Below are positions 47,223 through 57,059 of a DNA stretch of 64,000 nt, one piece after another; positions within the stretch are counted from its first letter, which is position 1; every line of letters begins with the position of its first letter. The DNA comes from Rhodococcus sp. P-2 (GTDB lineage: Bacteria > Actinomycetota > Actinomycetes > Mycobacteriales > Mycobacteriaceae), in NCBI RefSeq assembly GCF_016598535.1, contig NZ_CP066779.1, forward strand, positions 744,001-808,000, read 5' to 3'. The notes below the pieces were generated by a model. It searched no databases. It was given only the letters and a program-made list of their open reading frames with translations, and was not told where the DNA came from. The translations under genes and the position numbers were made by a program.

Positions 47223-48095
47223 ATGTTCAGCAAGTACTACGTCCCCGCCGGCTCTTCCGCCGACGGTGATTTCACGACAGTGGTCACACCGGAGTCCGCC
47301 GGGTGGACCGAATCCAGCTTGTGGACACTCGAACTCGCCCCTGGCGCTGACGTCCACCTGCAGTCCGGTGAGAACGAGATAATCGTCGTTCCACTGGCGG
47401 GTTCAGCCGTGGTTGTTGCCGAGGGGACGGAGATTCCCCTGACCGGCCGCGCATCGGTTTTCGACGGTCCGAGCGATTTCGCGTACGTCGGTCGCGACGC
47501 CGACTACTCGGTCAGCAGCACGGGCGGAGGCCGCTTCGCCCTGTGCGGAGCGCGCGCCGGCGCCAAGCTTCCCCATCGATACGGTCCCGCGTCCGGAGTC
47601 GCGGTCGAACTTCGCGGCGCCGGAAACTGCAGCCGACAGGTCCACAACTTCGCCACCGCAGACACTTTCGAGGCAGACTCCATCATCGCGTGTGAGGTCA
47701 TCACCCCCGGCGGGAACTGGTCGTCCTATCCCAGCCACAAGCACGACGAGAACAGCGATGTCGAATCGGCTCTGGAAGAGATCTACTACTTCGAGATCGA
47801 CCGAAGCCCCACCGGCACCGAGGGGTTCGGCTACCACCGCGTGTACGGAACCGCCGAGCGACCAATCGAGGTGCTCGAGGAAGTTCGCTCCGGCGACGTC
47901 GTCCTCGTACCGCACGGCTATCACGGCCCGTCCATCGCAGCGCCGGGCCACCACATGTACTACCTCAACGTCATGGCAGGTTCGGGCGAGATCCGGGCGT
48001 GGAACATCTGTGACGATCCGCAACACACCTGGCTGCGTGGAAGCTGGGATCACCAGGACATCGACCCTCGACTGCCGTTGCAGTCCCACAACTGA
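47223..48095 (+). CDS. iolB: 5-deoxy-glucuronate isomerase
   Basis: Isomerises 5-deoxy-D-glucuronate to DKG. 290-residue double-cupin protein; SYPSHKHDENSDVESALEEI carries the metal-binding His/Glu cluster and VVLVPHGYHGPSIAAPGHHM the second set. AGGAG precedes ATG 47223. It lies between the aldolase and iolD, as expected for an iol operon. Confidence 0.93.
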   Translation: MFSKYYVPAGSSADGDFTTVVTPESAGWTESSLWTLELAPGADVHLQSGENEIIVVPLAGSAVVVAEGTEIPLTGRASVFDGPSDFAYVGRDADYSVSSTGGGRFALCGARAGAKLPHRYGPASGVAVELRGAGNCSRQVHNFATADTFEADSIIACEVITPGGNWSSYPSHKHDENSDVESALEEIYYFEIDRSPTGTEGFGYHRVYGTAERPIEVLEEVRSGDVVLVPHGYHGPSIAAPGHHMYYLNVMAGSGEIRAWNICDDPQHTWLRGSWDHQDIDPRLPLQSHN

Positions 48096-48109
48096 CGGAA
48101 GTGAAAGCT

Positions 48110-50065
48110 GTGGCACCCACCGACAACGCAACCGGCAATCGTCTACCTCGCGACGAGCCGACCGTACACCTCACCGTTTCTCAAGCTGTCGTACGCTTCC
48201 TTGCCAACCAGTACACCGAACGCGACGGCCAGCGCACCAAACTGTTTGCCGGATGCTTCGGGATCTTCGGGCACGGCAACGTCGCCGGGTTGGGGCAGGC
48301 ACTCCTGCAGGCCGAGATCCAAGATCTCGACGCCGGCCGTGAGCCGACGCTCCCCTACGTTCTCGGCCGCAACGAACAGGCGATGGTGCACTCGGCGGTC
48401 GCCCACGCCCGCATGAAGGACCGCCTGCAGACATGGGCGGTCTCGTCCAGTGTCGGCCCGGGCGCCACCAACATGATCACCGGCGCTGCCCTGGCCACCA
48501 TCAATCGTCTCCCTGTATTACTCCTGCCCGCAGACACTTTCGCGACCCGAGCCAGTGCCCCGGTCTTGCAGGAACTCGAACTCCCGTCGAGCGGTGACGT
48601 CACAGTCAACGACGCTTTCAAACCGGTCTCACGATACTTCGATCGAGTATGGCGCCCGGAGCAGTTGCCGAGTGCTCTACTGTCCGGCATACGCGTTCTC
48701 ACCGACCCCGTCGAAACCGGCGCGGTCACCATCGCCATCCCGCAGGACGTGCAGGCCGAGGCTTTCGACTGGCCCGAGTCGTTCTTCGCCGAACGAGTCT
48801 GGCACGTGGCCCGCCCGCTCCCCGAGCGATCGGTGATCGAACGCGCCGCCGCGATCATCCGTTCGGCTCGCAAGCCGCTGATCGTCGCCGGCGGCGGCGT
48901 GATCTACAGCCAGGCCACCGCCTCACTGGCAGCGTTCTGCGCGCAGACCGGAATCCCCGTGGGGCAGAGCCAGGCCGGCAAGGGTTCGTTGGTCTACGAC
49001 CATCCACAATCCGTCGGGGCGGTAGGGTCCACTGGCACCACGGCTGCAAACGCGTTGGCCACCGAGGCGGACGTCGTCATCGGAATCGGCACGCGGTACA
49101 GCGATTTCACGAGCGCGTCCCGCACCGCATTCACCAATCCCGACGTTCGCTTCGTCAACATCAACGTCGCTTCACTGGATTCCGTGAAGCAGGGCGGTGT
49201 CAGTGTGGTGGCCGATGCGCGTGAGGCTCTCGACGCGCTCGCACTTGCACTGAACGACTACCGGGTGGACGACGAATACGCGTCCAGGATCGGTGACCTC
49301 GCCCGCAATTGGGATGCGATCGTCGAATCCGTCTACAACCCAGCCGAACCCGCTGCCGACGGCTCACTGAATCAGAATCAGGTCATCGGCCTGGTCAACA
49401 CATTGTCCGATGCATGTGACGTCGTGGTGTGCGCTGCCGGGTCCATGCCGGGTGACCTCCACAAGCTGTGGCGAACCCGTGATGCCAAGGGGTATCACGT
49501 CGAATACGGCTACTCCTGCATGGGATACGAAGTTGCCGGTGGTCTGGGCGTCCGGATGGCATGCCCCGATCGCGACGTGTTCGTCATGGTCGGCGACGGT
49601 TCCTATCTGATGATGGCCACCGAATTGGTCACCGCCGTGCAGGAACGCCTCAAGGTCATCGTCGTCCTGGTGCAGAATCACGGATTCGCCTCCATCGGTT
49701 CACTGTCCGAGTCGCTCGGTTCCCAGCGCTTCGGCACGCAGTACCGCTACCGCTCGAATGACGGACGGCTCGACGGAGGGGTCCTCCCGGTCGATCTGGC
49801 CGCGAACGCCGCCAGCCTCGGCGTCGACGTCATCCGCGCCAACACCGCTGCCGAGTTCGCCGATGCGATCAAGGTCGCGAAAGCCAGTGAAACCAGCACT
49901 GTCATCCACGTCGAAACCGATCCGCTGATCGGCGCCCCCGACAGCGAATCCTGGTGGGATGTACCGGTATCGGCCACCTCCGAACTGGAATCGACCAAGA
50001 ACGCCCGGACAACCTACGAGTCCTGGAAGAAGATCCAGCGACCGTACCTCCGTCCATCCGACTGA
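48110..50065 (+). CDS. iolD: 3D-(3,5/4)-trihydroxycyclohexane-1,2-dione hydrolase
   Basis: ThDP-dependent ring-opening enzyme giving 5-deoxy-glucuronate. 651 residues in the usual three ThDP-enzyme domains; N-terminal GCFGIFGHGNVAGLGQAL (with the region of the activating Glu), central NAD/FAD-like domain, and C-terminal ThDP-Mg motif GDGSYLMMATELVTA...NHG. GTG 48110 has GGAAG at eight bases; GTG 48101 would have none, so I prefer the shorter form. Confidence 0.94.
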   Translation: MAPTDNATGNRLPRDEPTVHLTVSQAVVRFLANQYTERDGQRTKLFAGCFGIFGHGNVAGLGQALLQAEIQDLDAGREPTLPYVLGRNEQAMVHSAVAHARMKDRLQTWAVSSSVGPGATNMITGAALATINRLPVLLLPADTFATRASAPVLQELELPSSGDVTVNDAFKPVSRYFDRVWRPEQLPSALLSGIRVLTDPVETGAVTIAIPQDVQAEAFDWPESFFAERVWHVARPLPERSVIERAAAIIRSARKPLIVAGGGVIYSQATASLAAFCAQTGIPVGQSQAGKGSLVYDHPQSVGAVGSTGTTAANALATEADVVIGIGTRYSDFTSASRTAFTNPDVRFVNINVASLDSVKQGGVSVVADAREALDALALALNDYRVDDEYASRIGDLARNWDAIVESVYNPAEPAADGSLNQNQVIGLVNTLSDACDVVVCAAGSMPGDLHKLWRTRDAKGYHVEYGYSCMGYEVAGGLGVRMACPDRDVFVMVGDGSYLMMATELVTAVQERLKVIVVLVQNHGFASIGSLSESLGSQRFGTQYRYRSNDGRLDGGVLPVDLAANAASLGVDVIRANTAAEFADAIKVAKASETSTVIHVETDPLIGAPDSESWWDVPVSATSELESTKNARTTYESWKKIQRPYLRPSD

Positions 50066-50102
50066 CCACACCCCAGACTTTGCCCGCGAAAGGAATCTAG
50101 AC

Positions 50103-51008
50103 ATGAGCGCGATTCGCGTCGGATCAGCCCCCGACTCCTGGGGCGTGTGGTTTCCGGACGACCCTCAGCAGACCCCGTACACGCGATTCCTCGACGAGGT
50201 CTCCGCGTCGGGATACGAATGGATCGAACTCGGTCCGTTCGGATACCTTCCGACCGATCCAGCCAAGCTGACTGACGAACTCGGAGCACGCGGCCTCAAG
50301 CTTTCGGCCGGTACCGTTTTCGAAAAACTGCACCAGGACGATTCCTGGGATGCCGTCTGGAATCAGATCAAGGACGTCGCCAAGTTGACCGCAGCCGTCG
50401 GCGGCAAGCACGTAGTGGTCATCCCCGAGATGTGGCGCGATCCTTCCACCGGAGCGGTACTCGAAGATCGAAATCTGACTCCCGAGCAGTGGCGCAAGAA
50501 GACCGACGGCATGAATGCTCTCGGCAAGGCAATGCTCGAGGAGTACGGCGTCATGGCGCAGTACCACCCTCATGCCGACAGCCATGTCGACATCGAGGAC
50601 AACGTCTACAAGTTCCTCGAAGGTACCGACGAGCGTTTCGTGAACCTGTGCCTCGATACCGGCCACATCAGCTACTGCGGCGGCGACAACCTCGCCATCA
50701 TCAACAAGCATCCGGAGCGCATCGAGTACCTGCACCTCAAGCAGGTGGATCCGGCGATTGTCGCCAAGGTGGAGGCGGAGGACCTGCCGTTCGGCGAAGC
50801 CGTCAAACTCGGCGCGATGATCGAACCACCGCGTGGAATCCCGGACATGCCGCCGCTTCTGGAGGCCATCGAGAAGCTCGGCATCGACGTGTTCGCGATC
50901 GTCGAGCAGGACATGTATCCCTGCCATCCCGACACACCGCTGCCCATCGCACAGCGCACTCAGAAGTACCTGTCCGCCTGTGGCGTTCCCGCCGTCCGTT
51001 TCAGCTGA
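50103..51008 (+). CDS. iolE: myo-Inosose-2 dehydratase
   Basis: Dehydrates 2-keto-myo-inositol to the trihydroxycyclohexanedione. 301 residues, standard IolE length; starts IRVGSAPDSWGVWFPDDPQQ, metal ligands in QYHPHADSHVD, CLDTGHISYCGGD and YLHLKQVD, and a final FAIVEQDMYPC. ATG 50103 follows AAAGGA. It is distinctly closer to canonical IolE than the paralogue at 29940. Confidence 0.94.
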   Translation: MSAIRVGSAPDSWGVWFPDDPQQTPYTRFLDEVSASGYEWIELGPFGYLPTDPAKLTDELGARGLKLSAGTVFEKLHQDDSWDAVWNQIKDVAKLTAAVGGKHVVVIPEMWRDPSTGAVLEDRNLTPEQWRKKTDGMNALGKAMLEEYGVMAQYHPHADSHVDIEDNVYKFLEGTDERFVNLCLDTGHISYCGGDNLAIINKHPERIEYLHLKQVDPAIVAKVEAEDLPFGEAVKLGAMIEPPRGIPDMPPLLEAIEKLGIDVFAIVEQDMYPCHPDTPLPIAQRTQKYLSACGVPAVRFS

Positions 51009-51034
51009 GCAACACAATCGAGGAGTACCACCGC

Positions 51035-52081
51035 ATGTCTGACAACCAGGATCTTCGGATCGCAGTGCTCGGCGTCGGCATCATGGGGGCCGATCACGTC
51101 GACCGCATCACCAACAAGATCGGCGGGGCCCGAGTCACCGTCGTCAACGACTACTCGCTGGCACGCGCCGAGGAAATCGCAGCATTGACGCCGGGGTCAC
51201 GCGTCGTCGTCGATCCGTTCGATGCCATCGCAGCCGAGGACGTCGACGCCGTTGTTCTCGCAACCCCGGGTCCAACTCATGAGAAGCAGGTACTCGCCTG
51301 TCTCGAAGCGGGCAAGCCGGTGCTCTGCGAGAAGCCGCTGACCACCGACGCGGACAGTTCGCTGGCGATCGTCAAAGCCGAAGCAGCGCTGGGAAAGAAA
51401 CTGATCCAGGTTGGTTTCATGCGCCGGTTCGATCACGAATACATCCAGCTCAAGGATTTGATCGACAGCGGCGATCTCGGTCGCCCGCTCGTGGTGCACT
51501 GTGCGCATCGTAATCCTGCGGTTCCTAAGGGTTTCGACAGCGCGATGATCGTCAAGGACTCACTCGTCCACGAGGTCGACGTGACACGTTTCCTGCTCGA
51601 CGAAGAGATCACCTCGGTGCAGATAATTCGGCCGTCTGTGAATTCGCTTGCACCCGAGGGCATTCAAGACCCACAGATCGCGATCTTCGAGACCGAATCC
51701 GGTAGGCACGTCGACGCCGAGGTGTTTGTCACCACCGGAGTTGCCTACGAGGTGCGCACCGAAGTTGTGGGCGAACTCGGCAGCGCGATGATCGGACTCG
51801 ACGTGGGCCTGATCCGAAAGACGAAGCCCGGCAACTGGGGTGGACAGATCACCCCCGGATTCCGCGAACGCTTCGGGCAGGCATACGACACCGAGTTCGC
51901 ACGATGGATCAAAGCAGTGAAGATCGGTGCCGGCACCGGCAACTACGTCGACGGACCTGGCGCCTGGGACGGGTACGCCGCAGCCGCTGTCTGCGCCGCT
52001 GGTGTGAAGTCTCTGGAGACGGGTCAGCGCGTCGCCGTGGACATGGTTGCGCGCGACTCTGTGGCCGGAACTCAGCGATGA
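51035..52081 (+). CDS. iolG: myo-Inositol 2-dehydrogenase (core copy)
   Basis: First step of the pathway: NAD-dependent oxidation of myo-inositol to 2-keto-myo-inositol. 348 residues; NAD motif VLGVGIMGADHVDRI, catalytic Lys in LCEKPLTTDADSS, QVGFMRRFDHEY and DSLVHEVDVTRF with the catalytic Asp/His. GAGGAG precedes ATG 51035. It is the Gfo/Idh copy inside the core operon (copy E of five) and overlaps iolH by ATGA. Confidence 0.94.
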   Translation: MSDNQDLRIAVLGVGIMGADHVDRITNKIGGARVTVVNDYSLARAEEIAALTPGSRVVVDPFDAIAAEDVDAVVLATPGPTHEKQVLACLEAGKPVLCEKPLTTDADSSLAIVKAEAALGKKLIQVGFMRRFDHEYIQLKDLIDSGDLGRPLVVHCAHRNPAVPKGFDSAMIVKDSLVHEVDVTRFLLDEEITSVQIIRPSVNSLAPEGIQDPQIAIFETESGRHVDAEVFVTTGVAYEVRTEVVGELGSAMIGLDVGLIRKTKPGNWGGQITPGFRERFGQAYDTEFARWIKAVKIGAGTGNYVDGPGAWDGYAAAAVCAAGVKSLETGQRVAVDMVARDSVAGTQR

Positions 52082-52962
52082 AGGTCGCACTCGATCCCAC
52101 ACCTTTCCATCACGATTACTCACTGCTGGAGCTTCCCCGAGTTGTTGCCGACCTCGGGTACGAGTACCTGCAACTCACACCGCACGTCGACATGATCCCG
52201 TTCTTCAATCACCCGAAGGCCGACGACGCGCTCGTCGCCGAGTTCCGGAAGGCTTGCGCGAGTGCGGGAGTCGGCATCGCGTCGGTGCTCCCGGTCCTTC
52301 GCTGGTCCGACCCGGACGAGGACGCTCGCGAAGCAGCAGTGCGTTACTGGAAGCGGGCCATCCAGATCACGGTCGACCTCGGCGTCAACGTCATGAACAC
52401 CGAATTCTCCGGCCGTCCCGAGAAAGCCGAAGAGTCCGAGCGTGCGTTCTATCGTTCGATGGAGGAACTGCTTCCGATCATCGAACGCGAGGGGATCGAC
52501 GTCCTGATCGACCCTCACCCGGACGATTTCGTCGAAGACGGACTAGCCGCGATCCGCACGATCCGTGGTGTGAACTCCAAGAACCTCGGCATGGTGATCG
52601 TGGCGTGCCACCAATTCCACATGGGTGGGGACCTTCCCGCCATCATGGAGGCCGCCGGCGACATGGTCCGACTCGTTCACGTGGCGGACACCATGGATCA
52701 TCACCGTTCCCACGGACTGCGCTACATCACCAATCCGCCAGGCAATGCCGTTCGAGTGCATCAGCATCTCAAAATCGGTGACGGAGACGTCAACTGGGAC
52801 GAATTCTTCGGCGGTCTCGACAAACTCGGCTTCTACGATCGCGACAACACCGTGATGGTGTCGAGCGTCTTCGCCGAGAACGAAAACGCGCACGAGGTTT
52901 CCCGGTACCAGCGCGAGACGATGAACGACTACGTCGCCAAGTACACCTCCCCGAACTCCTGA
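52078..52962 (+). CDS. iolH: IolH-like TIM-barrel protein
   Basis: 294-residue sugar phosphate isomerase/epimerase-fold protein typical of iol operons. Opening KVALDPTPFHHDYSLLELPR, acidic and His ligands in NTEFSGRP, LIDPHPDDF, ACHQFHMGGD and HVADTMDHHRSHG. The exact reaction of IolH is not settled; a myo-inositol catabolism role rests on genetics in related bacteria. It is the fourth TIM barrel of this type in the island. Confidence 0.9.
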   Translation: MKVALDPTPFHHDYSLLELPRVVADLGYEYLQLTPHVDMIPFFNHPKADDALVAEFRKACASAGVGIASVLPVLRWSDPDEDAREAAVRYWKRAIQITVDLGVNVMNTEFSGRPEKAEESERAFYRSMEELLPIIEREGIDVLIDPHPDDFVEDGLAAIRTIRGVNSKNLGMVIVACHQFHMGGDLPAIMEAAGDMVRLVHVADTMDHHRSHGLRYITNPPGNAVRVHQHLKIGDGDVNWDEFFGGLDKLGFYDRDNTVMVSSVFAENENAHEVSRYQRETMNDYVAKYTSPNS

Positions 52963-52986
52963 GCCACCAGACCACTAGGAAATACC

Positions 52987-54492
52987 ATGACCAGCACTGA
53001 TACTCGTGTCATCGCACACTGGCTGGACGGCAAGTCGTTCGCCGGAACATCCGAGAACACCGCCCCCGTCACCAACCCCGCCACCGGACAGATCACCGGC
53101 CGACTCGCCTTGGCGAACCTCGAGGACGCCCGCGCTGTCATCGACGCTGCTGCGGCGGCCTTCCCCGCCTGGCGTGACACCTCCCTGGCCCGGCGCACAC
53201 AGATACTGTTCAACTTCCGCGAACTTCTCAACGCTCGCAAAGGCGAACTCGCCGAGATCATCACAGCCGAGCACGGCAAGGTCATCTCCGACGCTCTCGG
53301 CGAAATCAGCCGTGGGCAGGAGGTGGTCGAATTCGCCTGCGGAATACCGCATCTCCTCAAAGGCGGATACACCGAGAATGCATCGACCAAGGTCGACGTG
53401 TACTCCATCCGCCAACCCCTCGGCCCCGTCGGCATCATCTCGCCCTTCAACTTTCCCGCGATGGTCCCGATGTGGTTCTTCCCGGTCGCCATCGCCGCCG
53501 GGAACACCGTGATTCTCAAGCCCTCGGAGAAGGACCCCACCGCGGCGGTCTGGCTCGCCGAACTCTGGGCCGAAGCCGGTCTGCCTCCCGGCGTCTTCAA
53601 CGTCCTCCAAGGTGACAAGCTCGCCGTCGACGAACTCCTGGAAAACAAAGCAGTCAAAGCGATTTCGTTTGTCGGATCCACCCCCATCGCCCAGTACGTC
53701 TATGCCACCGGCACCGCCAACGGCAAACGCGTGCAAGCACTCGGCGGCGCCAAGAATCACGCCATCGTTCTGCCGGACGCCGACCTCGACCTTGCCGCCG
53801 ACGCAATGGTCAACGCCGGATTCGGCTCCGCGGGCGAACGGTGCATGGCGATCTCCGCCCTGGTCGCAGTCGGCGACATCGCCGACGAGCTTGTCGCCAA
53901 GATCGTCGAACGAACTGCCCCCCTGGTCACCGGTGACGGCACCAAGAACTCCGACATGGGCCCGCTCGTCACCAAGGCCCACCGCGACAAGGTCGCCTCC
54001 TACGTCGATGCCGGAGAGAAGGACGGCGCCACCATCGTGGTCGACGGACGCACAGTCCAGGCCGATGGTGGACCGGACGGCTTCTGGCTGGGGCCCACCC
54101 TCATCGACAATGTCACTACCGACATGTCGATCTACACCGACGAAATCTTCGGACCTGTCCTCTCCGTCGTGCGCGTCGATACCTACGACCAAGCCCTCGA
54201 ACTGATCAACGACAACCCGTACGGCAACGGCACCGCCATCTTCACCAACGACGGCGGCGCTGCCAGACGCTTCCAGAACGAGGTGGAGGTAGGCATGATC
54301 GGCATCAATGTCCCCATCCCGGTTCCCATGGCCTACTACAGCTTCGGCGGCTGGAAGAACAGCCTCTTCGGTGACACCCACGCTCACGGGACCGAAGGTG
54401 TTCATTTCTTCACGCGAGGTAAAGCCGTCACCAGTCGCTGGCTCGACCCCAGCCACGGCGGTATCAACCTCGGCTTCCCCGAGAACAGCTAA
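52987..54492 (+). CDS. mmsA: Methylmalonate/malonate-semialdehyde dehydrogenase (CoA-acylating)
   Basis: Converts malonate semialdehyde to acetyl-CoA plus CO2, the last step of inositol breakdown; also used in valine degradation. 501 residues, ALDH fold with FNFPAMVPMWFFPVA (cofactor-side loop), Glu in LGGAKNH-type region and nucleophile Cys286 in GSAGERCMAIS. It is the final gene of the operon, 24 bp after iolH, closed by a strong terminator. It corresponds to iolA. Confidence 0.95.
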   Translation: MTSTDTRVIAHWLDGKSFAGTSENTAPVTNPATGQITGRLALANLEDARAVIDAAAAAFPAWRDTSLARRTQILFNFRELLNARKGELAEIITAEHGKVISDALGEISRGQEVVEFACGIPHLLKGGYTENASTKVDVYSIRQPLGPVGIISPFNFPAMVPMWFFPVAIAAGNTVILKPSEKDPTAAVWLAELWAEAGLPPGVFNVLQGDKLAVDELLENKAVKAISFVGSTPIAQYVYATGTANGKRVQALGGAKNHAIVLPDADLDLAADAMVNAGFGSAGERCMAISALVAVGDIADELVAKIVERTAPLVTGDGTKNSDMGPLVTKAHRDKVASYVDAGEKDGATIVVDGRTVQADGGPDGFWLGPTLIDNVTTDMSIYTDEIFGPVLSVVRVDTYDQALELINDNPYGNGTAIFTNDGGAARRFQNEVEVGMIGINVPIPVPMAYYSFGGWKNSLFGDTHAHGTEGVHFFTRGKAVTSRWLDPSHGGINLGFPENS

Positions 54493-54500
54493 CCGGCAAG

Positions 54501-54546
54501 ACATCTGTGGCCGAGACTCTCGAAGAGTCTCGGCCACAGATGTTTT
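54501..54546 (+). terminator. Rho-independent terminator of the iol operon
   Basis: A perfect 20-bp stem (54501-54520 with 54524-54543) with a 3-nt loop, followed by TTT. It lies 8 bp after mmsA and 9 bp before the convergent DHFR-like stop, so it may also serve the latter. Confidence 0.92.
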
Positions 54547-54554
54547 CGAGAGGT

Positions 54555-55127
54555 CTACGCGACCGTGGGGTGGTACGTCAGTACCTGAACTCCGGATTCG
54601 TACCGACGATCGTCCTTCAACTCGAGGACGATCTTGTCGGCCGATTCGGGGAACACTCTCCCGCCGGACCCGAGAATGACCGGAAAGACCATCAGGCGCA
54701 GCTCGTCGACCAGACCGGCCAGCAACAACGCGTGGACGAGCGTCCGACTTCCCGCGACCAGGATTTCGCCGTCGATCTGCTCCTTCAGCTTCGGAACGGA
54801 TTCCTCGATGGGACCGTCGAGGGCCGTCGAGTTGTTCCATTCGAGCGGCTCCGTCGAACTCGTGACGACGTACTTGGGCATCTCGTTCATCTTGTCCGCG
54901 AAGCCTTGGTCGTCCTCGCGGTCAGGCCAGGCACCTGCAAAGCTCTCGTAGGTCCGCCGACCGAGTAGAAGCACGTCCGCGGCGAGGGTTTCGTCGAGTT
55001 TGAACTTCATCTGATCGCCCTCCTGGTATGGAAAGACCCATCCAGAATGCGCATAGCCCGGTTCACCACCGGGCGCTTCCATGACCATGTCCAAAGACAC
55101 GAATTCCGTCACCACGATCTTGCCCAT
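54555..55127 (-). CDS. Dihydrofolate reductase-like (RibD C-terminal domain) protein
   Basis: 190 residues of the DHFR/RibD_C family: IVVTEFVSLDMVMEAPGG at the N-terminus, LLLGRRTYESFAGAWP as cofactor-binding helix, and LVAGSRTLVHALLLAGLVDE near the nucleotide site. These proteins are NADPH-dependent reductases of mostly unknown substrate and rarely replace FolA. It is a single gene transcribed against the iol operon. Confidence 0.85.
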   Translation of the reverse strand: MGKIVVTEFVSLDMVMEAPGGEPGYAHSGWVFPYQEGDQMKFKLDETLAADVLLLGRRTYESFAGAWPDREDDQGFADKMNEMPKYVVTSSTEPLEWNNSTALDGPIEESVPKLKEQIDGEILVAGSRTLVHALLLAGLVDELRLMVFPVILGSGGRVFPESADKIVLELKDDRRYESGVQVLTYHPTVA

Positions 55128-55246
55128 ACCGATCCCCTGTCGTCAGTGTTCCTGCACCGTGCGAGTAGTCGACTACCCCACTGTTACAGACTCTGCTTGG
55201 TCGGGGAACTCATCGACGGCAATCGGCAGCGTCAGCACCCGAAGAG

Positions 55247-55645
55247 TCAGCACACAACCCAGGCGCCGTTCTCTTTGATCAACGTGATGTCCTCGCGCAT
55301 CATCCGGGACGGATCCTCGGTGCTGTAGTGGCGAGTGTCAGCCGTCGCCGAATCCCCGTTCACCACGATGTTCTCCACACCGTCCAGCCTCAGACTGGCA
55401 AGTGTGTCGTCGAATGGCGACTCGTCGACCCGCGGACTCTCACTGCGCATCGAACTGCACTGAGTGCTGTCCACTGCCTCCCAGTCCCTTGCCGCCATGA
55501 ATTCGAAACTCTTACCGACGACTGCCGAAATTTGACTCTCGGCCGACGGCTCCGACTCGCCGGAGCACCCCACCGCAGCTGCCAACGCTCCGAGAAGTGT
55601 CATTGCCGCGAGCGTCCGGCGTCCGCGTATACCTACGAGGTTCAT
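55247..55645 (-). CDS. Small lipoprotein, NTF2-like/DUF4878 type
   Basis: 132 residues: basic start, hydrophobic signal and lipobox AAVGC (Cys27), then about 100 residues with the helix-plus-sheet layout of DUF4878/NTF2-like secreted actinobacterial proteins (VVGKSFEFMAARDWEAVDST; GDSATADTRHYS). The C-terminal Cys could pair with Cys in STQCSSM. No catalytic role is evident. The frame stops 119 bp from the DHFR-like gene. Confidence 0.7.
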   Translation of the reverse strand: MNLVGIRGRRTLAAMTLLGALAAAVGCSGESEPSAESQISAVVGKSFEFMAARDWEAVDSTQCSSMRSESPRVDESPFDDTLASLRLDGVENIVVNGDSATADTRHYSTEDPSRMMREDITLIKENGAWVVC

Positions 55646-55748
55646 CCGTCCACTATGCCCGATCTACAAACCGAATCGTCTGTTTTCGATCTCCGCGCTA
55701 GCGTGGCGATTCGGACGTTCCCTCCGGTTCGCATACCCTCGTATATCG

Positions 55749-57059
55749 ATGATGTGGCGTCGAAAGTGTGCAGTGGCAGTTGCCGGAACAGTGCTCTCAG
55801 GAAGCATTGCGTTCACCGGTGTCGTAGGGACCTCGGGAATCGCCGGCGCCCAACCGGCCCCGCCGCCGCCCACCACCACCGAGGCTCCGTTCACCACACC
55901 CAACACCGACAGCTGCCCGTTCACCAGTCTCCCGGCGCCGGCGATCGATCTCTCCGAAGCACCCGCGCCCGGATCCACGGCCCCCACCGCTGTCCCGATT
56001 CCGAAAAGCCCTGTCGGTGGAGACAAACTCGGCGAGTGTGGCGTCGTACTTCCAGACGGCGCTCCCCCGCTCCCGGCCGATATCGCGGCATCCGGATGGG
56101 TACTCGCGGACGCCGAGACCGGTGAAGTCCTCGCCGCCAAAGATCCGCACGGTCGCTACCGACCGGCCAGCACCATCAAGATGCTGTTGGCTCTCGTCGC
56201 ACTCGACGAACTCGATCTCGACACCGAAATCACCGCAACCGCCGAAGACGCGGACGCTGAAGGTAGCGCTGTCGGCATCGGCAAGGGCGGCAAGTACACC
56301 AACCGGCAACTGATGCAGGGTCTGGTCATGGCGTCGGGAAACGATGCCGCACATGCTCTTGCCCGCCAACTCGGCGGTGACGCTGCGGCCGTGTCGAAGA
56401 TGAACGCCCTCGCCGCCGACCTCGGCGCCCTCGACACCCGCACGGCAACTCCATCCGGACTCGACGGCCCGGGCATGAGCAGCTCGCCATACGACCTGGC
56501 CGTGATCTTCCATACCGCCCTGCAGAATCCGACGTTTGCCGGTCTGATCCATACCGAAACCGTCGAGTTTCCCGGCTTCCCCAAGGATCCGACGATTCCT
56601 GACGATCAGGACCGCCCTGGATTCACACTGGCGAACGACAACCAGTTGCTCTACAACTACGACGGCGCTTTGGGCGGCAAGACCGGCTTCACCGACGACG
56701 CCCGCCACACGTACGTGGGTGCTGCGGAGCGCAACGGCCGGAAACTACTGGTGACATTGATGGGCGGCGAAGCCAAGCCGATCCGTCCGTGGGAACAGGC
56801 TGCCCGTCTACTCGATTACGGATATGCGCTCCCCGCGAGCACAACCGTCGGCTCGTTGACGGACCGATCCACCGACGACGCCACGCGCGACGTCACTCGC
56901 ACACCCTCTGCCGCCGCACCAGGATCGATCTCGGCAGCACCCACCGCTACCGACGCCGAGTCGGACACCACTGACCGCATCCTCGTCGGTGCTGTCGGCG
57001 CAGTAGTGGTGATCGCGTTGGTGGCGGGAGCAGTTGCTCTCAACCGTCGAAGGCGCTAG
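55749..57059 (+). CDS. dacB: D-alanyl-D-alanine carboxypeptidase (PBP, S11 family)
   Basis: Trims the terminal D-Ala of peptidoglycan stem peptides outside the membrane. 436 residues: signal peptide (to about 34), a Pro/Thr-rich linker, S11 domain with SxxK at Ser141-Lys144 (PASTIK), SGN at 196-198, KTG at 311-313, and a C-terminal membrane helix ending in RRRR. It corresponds to dacB1 (Rv3330). The start is ATG 55749 or the next codon; ribosome site weak. Its final CTAG is shared with the convergent stop. Confidence 0.93.
   Translation: MMWRRKCAVAVAGTVLSGSIAFTGVVGTSGIAGAQPAPPPPTTTEAPFTTPNTDSCPFTSLPAPAIDLSEAPAPGSTAPTAVPIPKSPVGGDKLGECGVVLPDGAPPLPADIAASGWVLADAETGEVLAAKDPHGRYRPASTIKMLLALVALDELDLDTEITATAEDADAEGSAVGIGKGGKYTNRQLMQGLVMASGNDAAHALARQLGGDAAAVSKMNALAADLGALDTRTATPSGLDGPGMSSSPYDLAVIFHTALQNPTFAGLIHTETVEFPGFPKDPTIPDDQDRPGFTLANDNQLLYNYDGALGGKTGFTDDARHTYVGAAERNGRKLLVTLMGGEAKPIRPWEQAARLLDYGYALPASTTVGSLTDRSTDDATRDVTRTPSAAAPGSISAAPTATDAESDTTDRILVGAVGAVVVIALVAGAVALNRRRR

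Noticed and set aside
52975..54840. 621-codon minus-strand frame
   Set aside because: Antisense to mmsA with no recognisable domain; mmsA has all catalytic motifs.
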